The notes under the pieces are model-generated. The model was not told the DNA's origin. It saw only the letters and a list, made by a program, of their open reading frames with translations, and searched no databases. Shown here in pieces: positions 50,949-60,215 of a stretch of DNA of 64,000 bases (the stretch's first letter is position 1; each line of letters starts with the position of its first letter). This DNA is from Rhodospirillales bacterium. Its GTDB lineage: Bacteria > Pseudomonadota > Alphaproteobacteria > ATCC43930 > CGMCC-115725. The stretch is from NCBI GenBank assembly GCA_028288725.1, contig JAQGIC010000032.1, positions 29,982 to 93,981 of the forward strand, written 5' to 3'. The translations under genes and the position numbers were made by a program.

Positions 50949-52673
50949 ATGAGCCTGTCGAGCACACCCCTGACGTCGGTCGGCCAGTCGGCAGCCGCCG
51001 GCGGGAGCGTGACCGCACCGGCCGCCGTCGTCGTCGTCCAGGTGCTGGCCGCCTACGGCGGCGATTCCGTGCGCAACGGCCTGGTGCAGACGCTGCAAAC
51101 CGCCGCCGGACCCGGCAATATCGTCAGCGGCACCATCAGCGAGGTCCGCGCCGACGGCACCTTCACCCTGCAGACGAAGTCCGGGGCGGAATTCTCGCTC
51201 CAGCGCCCGCCCGGCCTGTCGCTGACCGTCGGCAGCGCCGTGACGCTCCGGGTCGTGGCGGTGGCCCCCCAGCCCCAGGTCGCGATCCTGACCATCGACG
51301 GCAAGCTCGTTAACGGATTCACGACCGGCGCGATCACGCCGCCGCCGACCGGCCAGCCCGCCGCCCCGGCAGCATCACCGCCCCTGACCACCGCCCTGCC
51401 CGTCGCCACGCCCGGCCTGGCGCCGGCGACGCTCGCCTCGACCCTGTTCGCGGCGATCAGCCTCGAAGACGAAGTTGCGATCGAAAGCGCGCTTTCCGGC
51501 GGGGGAACCATCGCCGCCCAGGCCGCTGATGAAGTGGTTCAGGCCCAGGCGAACAGCATCGTCGCCACCCTGGTCCGCTCGGCACCGGCCCGCGTCGGCA
51601 GCGCGCCGATTCCGGCCGGAACCCGCTATCTGGCGACATTGGCGGTCGGCAATGCCGATGCCCAACCGGCGGTGCCGACGGCGGCGCGCAGCCTGCCCCC
51701 CGCGGCAGCGTCGCCCCTCGATGATGTCGCAGGTCCGACGGAGCCTCAGGCGGCGTCGGCGCCGCCCGGGCAGAATGCGCCGCAGCAGGCCGCCCCGCCG
51801 GTCGATCTTACCGGTTTCAAGGCGCTGACGACGGTGCTCGCCGGCCGCGTGCTCGCGACCTCGACCGATAGTGAGACCCTGGTCGATACCGCGGTCGGAA
51901 CCCTGTCGATCCCGGTCCAGGACGCGCCGCCGCCGATCGGGGCGGCGATCCAGCTGAAGATCATCGCGGTGGCACCCCCGGAAGCCGTGGAAAAGCCGGT
52001 GCCGGTCAAGGCGCCGGCCGAGGATACGCCGCAGCAGCAACCCTTGTTGCAGGAGGCCGCGCAGGCGCTGGCCCTGACCGTGCCGGCGCTGGCGCAGCAA
52101 ATCCAAAGCCAATTGTCGCTGGCACCGAACGACCGGCTGACCTCGTTGATCCTGAATTTCCTGGGCGGCCTGAAGGCCGGACCGACGCCCGCCCGGTGGC
52201 CGGACCCGCCGACCCGCAAGGCGCTGGTCGATGCCGGCCGCAGCGATATCGCGACCAAGCTCGATACCCACGCGAGCCAGATCGGCCAGACCCGGCCGGC
52301 GCAGCCGGGCGACTGGTCGATCACGGTCCTGCCCTATCTGGGCCTGGCCACGACGAAGCCCATGCGGCTCTATCGGCGCGCTCCCGACGAGGAAGAGCAG
52401 CAGAAGGGCGGCGGCGAGCGCTTCGTCATCGAACTGGAGATGGTCCGGCTCGGCGCGATGCAGTTCGACGGGCTGGTGCGCGAGCGCCGGTTCGATCTGG
52501 TCCTGCGTAGCGAAAAGCCGATCGCGGGCGAGCTGAAGCAGGTCGTCGAGCAGACTTTTCGCGACAGCCTGCTGATCGCCGGCTGGAGCGGCGAATTGAG
52601 CTACGCCCGCAGCGGCCCCGTGCCGATGATCCCGCTATCCCCGGACGGCGCCGGGGTGGGTTTGAGCGCTTGA
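50949..52673 (+). CDS. Second FliK-like (hook-length-control-like) protein
   Basis: 574 aa. Two Ala/Pro/Thr-rich low-complexity regions flank an internal part. A beta repeat is seen in GTISEVRADGTFTLQTKSGA near residue 60 and again in VLAGRVLATSTDSETLVDTA. The C-terminal domain (about 430-560) resembles the folded end of FliK: RFVIELEMVRLGAMQFDGLV, then ELKQVVEQTFRDSLLIAGWS. It lacks the exact FliK end motif. It follows flhG by 24 bases and ends the flagellar operon. It may be a second ruler, an export-switch partner, or a diverged paralog. No exact family recognised. Confidence 0.7.
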   Translation: MSLSSTPLTSVGQSAAAGGSVTAPAAVVVVQVLAAYGGDSVRNGLVQTLQTAAGPGNIVSGTISEVRADGTFTLQTKSGAEFSLQRPPGLSLTVGSAVTLRVVAVAPQPQVAILTIDGKLVNGFTTGAITPPPTGQPAAPAASPPLTTALPVATPGLAPATLASTLFAAISLEDEVAIESALSGGGTIAAQAADEVVQAQANSIVATLVRSAPARVGSAPIPAGTRYLATLAVGNADAQPAVPTAARSLPPAAASPLDDVAGPTEPQAASAPPGQNAPQQAAPPVDLTGFKALTTVLAGRVLATSTDSETLVDTAVGTLSIPVQDAPPPIGAAIQLKIIAVAPPEAVEKPVPVKAPAEDTPQQQPLLQEAAQALALTVPALAQQIQSQLSLAPNDRLTSLILNFLGGLKAGPTPARWPDPPTRKALVDAGRSDIATKLDTHASQIGQTRPAQPGDWSITVLPYLGLATTKPMRLYRRAPDEEEQQKGGGERFVIELEMVRLGAMQFDGLVRERRFDLVLRSEKPIAGELKQVVEQTFRDSLLIAGWSGELSYARSGPVPMIPLSPDGAGVGLSA

Positions 52674-52760
52674 GATACGGGTGCCCGGCCGCACCACCCT
52701 CACCCTCCCGCTTCGCGGGTGGCGAGCACAAGCAGCCGGGATCTCGCCGCTGGTCTACCC

Positions 52761-53996
52761 TTACCGCCGGTTCGCCACGCTCAGCACCGCCTGCAGGAGC
52801 ACGTTGGTCCCGGCGGCGGCATCCGCCTCGGTGATGCTTTCCGCTTCATTGTGGCTGATGCCGCCGGCGCAGGGCACGAACACCATGGCGGTGGGCGTGA
52901 TCGCGGCGAGATTGGCCGCATCATGGCCCGCCCCGCTGACGATATCGCGATAGCCATGGCCGCCCGCCTCGGCGGCGGCGCGCACGGCGGCGATGCAGTC
53001 ATTGTCGAACCGCACCGCCGGCGCCGCCCAGGTCGTGTCGAAGCTGATCTCGATCCCGAGTTCCTGCGCGATCCTCGCCGCGGCGGCGCGGAAGGCCGTT
53101 TCCATGCGATCCAGCGCCTCGTCATCGGGATGGCGCATGTCGATCGTGGCGGCGGCGGCGCCCGGCACCACGTTCGTCGAGCCTGGCTGCACTTCGACCA
53201 CGCCGATCGTGGCGACCGCGCCGCCGCCCTCGTCGCGCGCGATCCGGTCGAGCGCCACGGCAAACCGCGCCAGCCCCTGGAACGCATCGTGCCGATGATT
53301 CATCGGCGTCGTGCCGGCATGGCTGTCCTGGCCGGTCACCCGGAAATGATACCAGCGGATGCCCTGGACGCCGGTCACCACGCCGATGGTCTTTGCCTCG
53401 GCCTCCAGGATGGGGCCCTGTTCGATATGCAGCTCGAAGAACGCCGCGAGCTTATGGTCTCCGGCCGGCGTCTCGCCGGCGAAACCGATGCGCTTCAGCT
53501 CGTCGCCGAAGCGCTTGCCGTCGCGATCCGCGCGATCCAGCGCATAGTCGAGCGCGAAGCGGCCGGTGAAGACGCCCGATGCGAGCATGGCCGGGGCAAA
53601 GCGCGCGCCTTCCTCGTTCGTCCAATTGATCAGCTCGATCGGCGCCTCGGTCTCGTAATTGGCATCGTTCAGCGTGCGGATCAGTTCCAGCCCGGCCAGC
53701 ACGCCCAGGATGCCGTCGAACTTGCCGCCGGTCGGCTGGGTATCGAGATGGCTGCCGATGGCGACCGGCGGCAGCGACGGATCTCGGCCCGGCCGCCGGG
53801 CGAAGATGTTGCCGACCTGGTCGATCGTGACGGTGCAGCCCGCGGCCTCGGCCCAGGCGATCAGTCGACGGCGGACCTGGCCGTCCAGATCGGTCAAAGC
53901 CTGGCGATTGACGCCGCCCTTGGGCGTGCCGCCGATTTTGGCGGTCTCCATGATGGTATGCCACAGGCGGGCGCCGTCGATCCGCAGATTATCCAT
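52761..53996 (-). CDS. Zn-dependent M20-family amidohydrolase (N-carbamoyl-L-amino-acid hydrolase / allantoate amidohydrolase)
   Basis: 411 aa. The dizinc-site motifs are IGSHLDTQPTGGKFDGILGV, TNEEGARFAPAMLASGVFTG and FELHIEQGPILEAEAKTIGV, and the distal His is in GISHNEAESI. The lid domain starts RWYHFRVTGQDSHAGTTPMN. Such enzymes hydrolyse carbamoyl amino acids or ureides (pyrimidine or purine breakdown); the exact substrate cannot be set by eye. The ATG at 53996 is used; a 45-residue longer reading overlaps the upstream lipoprotein gene. Single gene, same strand as the lipoprotein and MATE genes. Confidence 0.88.
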   Translation of the reverse strand: MDNLRIDGARLWHTIMETAKIGGTPKGGVNRQALTDLDGQVRRRLIAWAEAAGCTVTIDQVGNIFARRPGRDPSLPPVAIGSHLDTQPTGGKFDGILGVLAGLELIRTLNDANYETEAPIELINWTNEEGARFAPAMLASGVFTGRFALDYALDRADRDGKRFGDELKRIGFAGETPAGDHKLAAFFELHIEQGPILEAEAKTIGVVTGVQGIRWYHFRVTGQDSHAGTTPMNHRHDAFQGLARFAVALDRIARDEGGGAVATIGVVEVQPGSTNVVPGAAAATIDMRHPDDEALDRMETAFRAAAARIAQELGIEISFDTTWAAPAVRFDNDCIAAVRAAAEAGGHGYRDIVSGAGHDAANLAAITPTAMVFVPCAGGISHNEAESITEADAAAGTNVLLQAVLSVANRR

Positions 53997-54003
53997 GGAG
54001 GTT

Positions 54004-54645
54004 TCAGCTCTTCGAAGGTGTGGGAGGAATGGGCTGCACGGTCGGTCCGATCGCCTGGGGTGGCGGCGCGCCCGTGCCGCCGTCGGCGCCGGGATAGGTC
54101 TGGCGCAGTTGCTGGATCGCATCGGCAGCATTGTAGTCGCCCGGCTTCAGGTCGTTCGAGAGGGTGACCGACAGTTTGACTTCGACCTGGACCGAGGTTT
54201 CCGGCGGGTTGTAGTCGCCCCATCCATAGGGCGGCCGACGCCGGCTCCAGTACGGCCCGGGGCCCCAGGGCGAGGTACCCCAGGGATCGTCGTAATAGGC
54301 CGAGCGCTGCTGGATATCGGAGTTCGACTTGGTGTCGGCGACCGAGAAGCCCTGGAAGCCCTGGGACATGGCGATCTGGGCGGCGCGCCAGATCGCCATG
54401 TCGAAGGCGAGCGACTTGCCCTGCTTCTCGGTCGGGCTCTGGTCGAAGCGATAGCCGAAGCCTTGCAGCGCCGGCGCCACATAGGTCACTTCATAGCGCC
54501 CGTCCGGCAGACGGATATCGGAGAAGCCGAAGCCGCGCGCGACATCGACCGGCGTCAGCAGCGGATAGCTGGGACCGGTGGCGCAGCCGCCGAGTGAAAC
54601 GCCGAGCATGGCGAGGGCGGCAAGGGCCGCATGGCGAGATGACAT
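54004..54645 (-). CDS. Lipoprotein resembling the CC0125/CC1285 family
   Basis: 213 aa. A lipoprotein signal has lipobox LGGC (Cys about residue 21). It is followed by YPLLTPVDVARGFGFSDIRL, then DGRYEVTYVA and AFDMAIWRAAQIAMSQGFQG, the pattern of small alphaproteobacterial CC0125/CC1285 lipoproteins. A Pro/Tyr/Trp-rich segment (DDPWGTSPWGPGPYW) in the middle and a Pro-rich tail are added. The start at ATG 54645 is before a good lipobox, and a longer reading is unlikely. Role unknown, probably outer-membrane-associated. 7 bases before the M20 gene, so co-transcribed. Confidence 0.7.
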   Translation of the reverse strand: MSSRHAALAALAMLGVSLGGCATGPSYPLLTPVDVARGFGFSDIRLPDGRYEVTYVAPALQGFGYRFDQSPTEKQGKSLAFDMAIWRAAQIAMSQGFQGFSVADTKSNSDIQQRSAYYDDPWGTSPWGPGPYWSRRRPPYGWGDYNPPETSVQVEVKLSVTLSNDLKPGDYNAADAIQQLRQTYPGADGGTGAPPPQAIGPTVQPIPPTPSKS

Positions 54646-54726
54646 GATGACGTCCGTCTTTCGCGAGAGCCCGAAATCGATCTCCTTAGATCGATTATGC
54701 GACGGGTCCATTCCGGAGCGCGAGCA

Positions 54727-56100
54727 TTAATCAACCGCAAGCGGCTCGGGCCAATCGTCGCCGATGCGCGGATAGAACCAGGCGAGGCAGATGCCGCGGG
54801 CAACCATGAACAGCACGAAGGCGCCCCACAGGCCGTTGTTGCCGGCGATCGGAATCAGGCACAGGGCCGCGGCCAGGAACACGCAGAGCGAGACGATCAT
54901 GCCGTTGCGCAGCTCGCGGGCCCGGGTCGCCCCGATGAAGATGCCGTCGAACTGAAAGCCCCAGACCGAGGCGACCGGCAACAGGATCGCCCAGGGCAGA
55001 TAGGCGAGCGCCTGGTCGCGGACCGCCTGCTGATTGGTCAGTCCGTCGATCAGTGTCGGTCCGGCGATGAGATAGACCAGCGAGAACACGAGCGCGCCGA
55101 CCACGGCCCATACCATGGAAATCCGGCTCGCCGTCCTGAGCGAGACCCGGTCGCGGGCGCCGACCGCGACCCCGACCAGCGCCTCGGCCGCATAGGCGAA
55201 GCCGTCGAGGCCGAAAGAGGTGAAGGTCTGGAAGTTCAGCAGGACGGCGTTGCCCGCCAGAACCGTGTCGCCCAGGTTGGCGCCCAACCGGGCGAACAGA
55301 CCCGTGACGCCCAGCAGGCAGGCGGTGCGCAGGAAGATGTCGCGATTGATCGCGAACAGGCGCAGCAGCGGCGCCCGTTCCCACAAGGCCCGCGCCATCA
55401 GCGGCGGCAGACCGCGCGGGCGCAGGCGCCAGAGCAGCGCCAGGCCGAGCAGCAGGCCGAACCCGTCGGCCAGCGCGGTGGCGGCGCCGATGCCGCCCAC
55501 CCCGCGACCGAGGCCGTAGACCAGGCCGAGCGCCAGCGCCATGTTGATGAAATTCAGCACCAGTTGCAGGCCGAAGCCGAGCTTCGCCCGCTGGGTGCCC
55601 AGCAGATAGCCCAGCACGACGCTGTTGGCGAGCGCGGCCGGGGCCGACCAGATCCGCGCATCGCAATAGGCGCGGGCGGCCGCCCCGACCTCGGCACTGC
55701 CGCCAAGCAGGGTCAAGGCCCCGCCGACCAGCGGTTCCTGGAACAGCACAACGGCCAGTCCGAGAGCCACGGCCAGCAGCAGCGCGCGCAATTGCACCAG
55801 CCGCATCCGTTCGCCATCGCCGGCGCCCAGCGCCTGGGCGACCAGTCCGGTCGTGGCCATGCGCAAGAAGCCCAGTCCCCAGATCATGGCGCTGAAGACG
55901 AGCCCGCCCAGCGCCACGCCGCCCAGGTCGGCCTGATCCGGCAGATGGCCGGCGACGGCGGTGTCGACCGCCGACAGCAGCGGCACCGACAAATTGGCCA
56001 GCACGATCGGCACGGCCAGCGCCACGACGCGGCGATGCCAGCCCGGTGTCGTCCCGGCCATGCGGCCGTCGGCGTTGACAGGCACCGCTGCTTTCCCCAT
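54727..56100 (-). CDS. MATE-family efflux transporter (DinF-like)
   Basis: 457 aa, twelve membrane helices in two six-helix halves. The first half has AVPIVLANLSVPLLSAVDTA, followed by VAGHLPDQADLGGVALGGLV; the second half starts at RLFAINRDIFLRTACLLG with LGDTVLAGNAVLLNFQTFTS. MATE proteins export cationic drugs with H+ or Na+. It lacks neighbours that would define a substrate. Divergent from the APC permease, about 190 bases apart; that gap holds no clear regulatory motif I could support. Confidence 0.9.
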   Translation of the reverse strand: MGKAAVPVNADGRMAGTTPGWHRRVVALAVPIVLANLSVPLLSAVDTAVAGHLPDQADLGGVALGGLVFSAMIWGLGFLRMATTGLVAQALGAGDGERMRLVQLRALLLAVALGLAVVLFQEPLVGGALTLLGGSAEVGAAARAYCDARIWSAPAALANSVVLGYLLGTQRAKLGFGLQLVLNFINMALALGLVYGLGRGVGGIGAATALADGFGLLLGLALLWRLRPRGLPPLMARALWERAPLLRLFAINRDIFLRTACLLGVTGLFARLGANLGDTVLAGNAVLLNFQTFTSFGLDGFAYAAEALVGVAVGARDRVSLRTASRISMVWAVVGALVFSLVYLIAGPTLIDGLTNQQAVRDQALAYLPWAILLPVASVWGFQFDGIFIGATRARELRNGMIVSLCVFLAAALCLIPIAGNNGLWGAFVLFMVARGICLAWFYPRIGDDWPEPLAVD

Positions 56101-56293
56101 CGTGCCGCCGCCCTCCTCAAAAAGGGTCGAAAACCGCGCATCCGTTGGATGCTCGGGCGTTTGCCTGATGAACCCGCTTCGTGGTTCGATACCGGTCTTG
56201 AACGCGTAGAACCAGGGTTGATCGAAATCTCAACGCAATTGTCTTTTGGCCCCAAGCCGATGCTTTTTCCAAACCCGGAATCGGCATGGGGCC

Positions 56294-58285
56294 ATGCGCG
56301 ACACGAAGCCCGGCGTCTTTCACATGTTCGGTAGAAAAATCGCGTCCTGGCTGGTCGGCCGTCCCCGCGACGCGCTCGCCCCCGGCGTGCGCCATCATAT
56401 GGCGCTCGCCGCCTTCGTCGCCTGGGTCGGTCTGGGCGCCGACGGCTTGTCGTCTGCCAATTACGGCCCGGAAGAAGCGTTCCTGGCGCTGGGCGGCAAT
56501 ACCCATCTCGCGGTCTATCTGGCCATCGCGACGGCCTTCACGGTCTTCCTGATCTCGCTCGGCTACAACCAGGTGATCGAGCTGTTTCCGTCCGGCGGCG
56601 GCGGCTACAAGGTCGCGACCACGCTGATCGGGCCCTATGCCGGCCTGGTGTCGGGTGCCGCCCTGATCGTCGATTACGCGCTGACCATCGCGATCTCGGT
56701 CGCGAGCGGCGTCGATGCCGTGTTCAGCCTGCTGCCGATCGAATACCAGGGCCTGAAACTGGGCGTCGAGCTGGGCACGACGCTCGTGCTGATGATCTTG
56801 AACCTGCGTGGGGTCAAGGAACCGCTGCATCTGCTGGTGCCGATCTTCATCGGCTTCGTGCTGACCCATGGCGCGCTGATCATCTACGGCATCCTCTATC
56901 ACGCGCCGATGATCCCGGACATCGTGCCGGCGACCTGGCACGAGACCCAGCATTTCGCGGGCGAGATCGGCTGGGTCGGCGTGATCGCCGTGCTGCTCAA
57001 GGCCTATTCGCTGGGCGGCGGCACCTATACCGGCATCGAAGCGGTGTCGAACAACGTCAATATCCTGAAGGAACCGCGCGTCCGGACCGGCCGCTGGACC
57101 ATGGTCTATATGGCGCTGTCGCTGAGCTTCATGGCCGGCGGGCTGATCATCCTCTACGTGCTGTGGGACGTGCATGCGGTGCCGGGCGAGACGCTCAATG
57201 CCGTGGTGTTCGAAACCATCCTCGGCACGATCTTCGGCACGGGCTCGCTGACCCATGGCATCCTGACCCTGGTGCTGCTGTTCGCGGCCGGCATATTGTT
57301 TGTTGCCGCCAACACCGGCTTTCTCGGGGGGCCGGCGGTGCTGGCGAACATGGCGGTCGACCGGTGGGTCCCGCACCAGTTCAGCCAATTGTCGAACCGC
57401 CTCGTCACCCAGAACGGCGTGCTGGTCATGGCCGCCGCCGCGATCGCCACGCTGCTGGTGACCCATGGCGACGTGGACGTGCTGGTCGTGCTCTACAGCA
57501 TCAACGTGTTCGTCACCTTCACGCTGTGCCTGTTCGGCCTCTGCGTCCATTGGTGGGGCGAGCGCAAGCGGGTGGCGGACGCCTGGCAGCGCCTCGTGCT
57601 CGCCGGCTTCGCCTGCTTCGTCACCGGCTCCATCCTGCTGGTCACGCTCTCGGCCAAATTCACCGAAGGCGGCTGGCTGACGGTCTGCGTCACCGGCTGT
57701 GCCGTGGCGCTGGGCATCGCCATCCGCCGTCACTACACCAGAACGGGCCAGGCGCTGGCCAAGGTCGACGCGCTGTTCGCCACCGCCGTGCCGTCGCGCC
57801 GCGACGCGCCCGAGCCGGAGATGGACAAGAGCCAGCCGACCGCCGTGTTCATGATCGGCCGCTCGCTCGGCGCCGGCATGCACACGCTCCTGTCGCTGCG
57901 CAAGCTGTTCCCCTCGCAATTCCGCAACTTCGTCTTCGTGTCGGTCGGCGAAGTGGATTCGGAAAGTTTCCGCGGCGAGGAGCGGCTGCACGAGTTGCAG
58001 ACCGAAGTCTCCGCGACGCTCGAACATTTCGCGGCCTATTGCCGCCAACGCGGATTGCCGGCGGCGACCTACGAGAGTTTCGGCCCGGACATTATTTTCG
58101 AGATCAACAAGTTGGTCGATCAGGTACTGGCCGATTTTCCGAACAGCGTATTCTTCTCTTCGACACTGATCTTCGATGACGAGAACTGGGCGATCCGGCA
58201 ACTGCACAACGGAACCGCATTGACGATCCAGCAGCGGTTGCATCGCCGCGGCATCCCGATGGTCATTCTTCCAATGAATCTATAG
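56294..58285 (+). CDS. APC-superfamily amino-acid permease with C-terminal cytoplasmic domain
   Basis: About 663 aa. The first 500 residues form twelve or so membrane helices with APC-type elements: LGADGLSSANYGPEEAFLAL near helix 1, the Gly-rich ELFPSGGGGYKVATTLIGPY, and LLKAYSLGGGTYTGIEAVSN for helix 6. The last 150 residues form a soluble domain (TAVFMIGRSLGAGMHTLLSL), unlike plain amino-acid permeases and reminiscent of UspA-like or regulatory tails. Substrate not determinable. ATG 56294 is preceded by GGGG; ATG 56324 is an alternative ten codons on. Confidence 0.8.
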   Translation: MRDTKPGVFHMFGRKIASWLVGRPRDALAPGVRHHMALAAFVAWVGLGADGLSSANYGPEEAFLALGGNTHLAVYLAIATAFTVFLISLGYNQVIELFPSGGGGYKVATTLIGPYAGLVSGAALIVDYALTIAISVASGVDAVFSLLPIEYQGLKLGVELGTTLVLMILNLRGVKEPLHLLVPIFIGFVLTHGALIIYGILYHAPMIPDIVPATWHETQHFAGEIGWVGVIAVLLKAYSLGGGTYTGIEAVSNNVNILKEPRVRTGRWTMVYMALSLSFMAGGLIILYVLWDVHAVPGETLNAVVFETILGTIFGTGSLTHGILTLVLLFAAGILFVAANTGFLGGPAVLANMAVDRWVPHQFSQLSNRLVTQNGVLVMAAAAIATLLVTHGDVDVLVVLYSINVFVTFTLCLFGLCVHWWGERKRVADAWQRLVLAGFACFVTGSILLVTLSAKFTEGGWLTVCVTGCAVALGIAIRRHYTRTGQALAKVDALFATAVPSRRDAPEPEMDKSQPTAVFMIGRSLGAGMHTLLSLRKLFPSQFRNFVFVSVGEVDSESFRGEERLHELQTEVSATLEHFAAYCRQRGLPAATYESFGPDIIFEINKLVDQVLADFPNSVFFSSTLIFDDENWAIRQLHNGTALTIQQRLHRRGIPMVILPMNL

Positions 58286-58299
58286 CGACGCCTCGGCTC

Positions 58300-58344
58300 C
58301 TGTTGCTCGCATGATTTGTCTAATGCTCAGGTATTAGGCAACAG
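58300..58344 (+). terminator. Nested hairpin after the APC permease gene
   Basis: Outer arms CTGTTGC (58300-58306) and GCAACAG (58338-58344) enclose inner arms CTAAT (58320-58324) and ATTAG (58333-58337). The left side has a 13-base bulge. Fifteen bases past the stop; possible terminator or stability element. No T-run. Confidence 0.4.
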
Positions 58345-58455
58345 CACCCCGATACTCCCCTTGATTTTTGCGGCATTTTGACGCCTGCTATTTGGGAAAC
58401 CAGCGGGACGGCGATTTTCGCCTAACCCGTCTACATTCCAACGGGGGGATGGCTT

Positions 58456-60102
58456 ATGGCGACCTATGAAATGGCCGGTTCGACGCGAACCCTGGCCGGC
58501 GGCGAGAAGTTGGTGATCTTCGCCTCTTCTCTCGGCACGGTTTTCGAGTGGTACGATTTCTATCTGTACGGCTCGCTCGCACCGAATATCGCCAAGCATT
58601 TCTTCTCGGCGGTGAACCCGAGCGCTGCATTCATCTTCACGCTGCTGGCCTTTGCCGCCGGGTTCTTCGTGCGCCCGTTCGGCGCGCTGGTGTTCGGTCG
58701 CCTGGGTGATCTCGTCGGCCGCAAATATACCTTCCTGATTACCATCCTGATCATGGGCATCTCGACCACCGCGGTCGCCATCCTGCCCGGTTTCGAAACC
58801 TGGGGCATCGCGGCGCCGGTCATCCTGATCGGCTTGCGCCTGCTGCAGGGCCTCGCCCTTGGCGGCGAGTATGGTGGCGCTGCGACCTATGTCGCCGAGC
58901 ACGCGCCGATGGGCAAGCGCGGCATGTTCACCGCCTGGATCCAGACCACGGCCACCCTCGGCCTGTTCTTGTCGCTCGTCGTCATCATCGGCTGCCGCCT
59001 GTTGATCGCGCCGGCCGACTTCGATGAATGGGGCTGGCGCATACCGTTCGGCCTGTCGCTGCTGCTGCTCGCCGTTTCGCTCTGGATCCGCTTGAAGCTC
59101 GCCGAATCCCCGGTGTTCACCAAGATGAAGGCCGAAGGCAAGGGCTCCCACGCCCCACTGACCGAGTCCTTCCTACGTTGGGGCAATGCCAAGATCGTCA
59201 TCCTGGCACTGGTCGGCCTGACCGCCGGCCAAGCGGTCGTCTGGTACACGGGGCAGTTCTATGCGCTGTTCTTCCTCACCCAGACGCTCAAGGTCGATGC
59301 TCAGACGGCGCAGTTGCTCGTCGCGACTGCGCTGCTGATCGGCACGCCCTTCTTCCTGGTGTTCGGCGCGCTGTCGGACCGGATCGGCCGCAAGCCGATC
59401 ATCATGGCGGGGTGCCTGTTGGCGGTGATCACCTATTTCCCGCTGTTCCAGGGCCTGACCCACTATGCCAACCCGGCGCTTGAGGCAGCACAATCGAAAG
59501 AGCCGGTGACCGTGATCGCCGACCCGGCCGATTGTTCGTTCCAGTTCAATCCGGTCGGCACCGCGAAGTTCACCAACAGCTGCGACGTCGCCAAGGCGGC
59601 ACTCGTCGCCCGAAGCGTCCCCTACGAGAACGTCGCCGGCCCGGCCGGGTCGGTTGCGAAGATCAAGATCGGCGATCAGACGATCGACGCCTATGTCACC
59701 GCCGAGGCGAAGGACAAGGCCCCGGTCTTCGCCAAGGCGGTCGGCGATGCCGTGACCGGCGCCGGCTATCCGCCCAAGGCCGACCCGAACAAGATCGACT
59801 ATGCGATGACCACGCTGCTGCTGTTCATCATGGTGCTCTATGTCACCATGGTCTACGGCCCGATCGCGGCCATGCTGGTCGAACTGTTCCCGACCCGCAT
59901 CCGCTACACGTCCATGTCGCTGCCCTACCACATTGGCAACGGCTGGCTCGGCGGCTTCCTGCCGGCGACCGCCTTCGCGATCGTGGCCTCGACGGGCAAT
60001 ATCTACTCTGGCCTCTGGTATCCGATCGTGATCGCGTCGATCACCTTCGTGGTCGGTATCCTGTTCGTGCCGGAGACGAAAGACCGGCAGATCATCGACT
60101 GA
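58456..60102 (+). CDS. MFS metabolite:H+ symporter (MHS/ProP-like) with periplasmic insertion
   Basis: 548 aa, about 110 residues longer than normal MHS proteins. Twelve helices, with the MHS features FEWYDFYLYGSLAPNIAKHF, then GRLGDLVGRK between helices 2 and 3, and GLRLLQGLALGGEYGGAATY. The extra part is residues about 337-448 (59464-59799), a hydrophilic domain with two Cys (360 and 376) lying before the EVTM-like helix pair starting ATTLLLFIMVLYVTMVYG. Family members take up organic acids or betaine-like solutes. Followed by a hairpin; promoter not evident. Confidence 0.88.
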   Translation: MATYEMAGSTRTLAGGEKLVIFASSLGTVFEWYDFYLYGSLAPNIAKHFFSAVNPSAAFIFTLLAFAAGFFVRPFGALVFGRLGDLVGRKYTFLITILIMGISTTAVAILPGFETWGIAAPVILIGLRLLQGLALGGEYGGAATYVAEHAPMGKRGMFTAWIQTTATLGLFLSLVVIIGCRLLIAPADFDEWGWRIPFGLSLLLLAVSLWIRLKLAESPVFTKMKAEGKGSHAPLTESFLRWGNAKIVILALVGLTAGQAVVWYTGQFYALFFLTQTLKVDAQTAQLLVATALLIGTPFFLVFGALSDRIGRKPIIMAGCLLAVITYFPLFQGLTHYANPALEAAQSKEPVTVIADPADCSFQFNPVGTAKFTNSCDVAKAALVARSVPYENVAGPAGSVAKIKIGDQTIDAYVTAEAKDKAPVFAKAVGDAVTGAGYPPKADPNKIDYAMTTLLLFIMVLYVTMVYGPIAAMLVELFPTRIRYTSMSLPYHIGNGWLGGFLPATAFAIVASTGNIYSGLWYPIVIASITFVVGILFVPETKDRQIID

Positions 60103-60142
60103 TTGCCGGCGGAATGTTTCGCTGGATGAATCGGTCCTATAA

Positions 60143-60168
60143 CCGCCCCCGCCTCGCCGCGGGGGCGG
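60143..60168 (+). terminator. Hairpin terminator after the MFS gene
   Basis: Perfect 10-bp GC stem (60143-60152 with 60159-60168), loop CTCGCC, 40 bases after the MFS stop. It is followed by CGTTATAAAAAA. No plus-strand T-run but a stem this strong should stop transcription before the ABC operon. Confidence 0.6.
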
Positions 60169-60215
60169 CGTTATAAAAAATGGTTTTCGATCACCACGAA
60201 AATTGGGAGGGTTCC

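Noticed and set aside
52674..52760. GC-rich short palindromes (CCCGC/GCGGG at about 52710) between the second FliK-like gene and the amidohydrolase
   Set aside because: Arms of five bases with no T-run and no second copy that I could confirm; too weak to call a terminator or REP.
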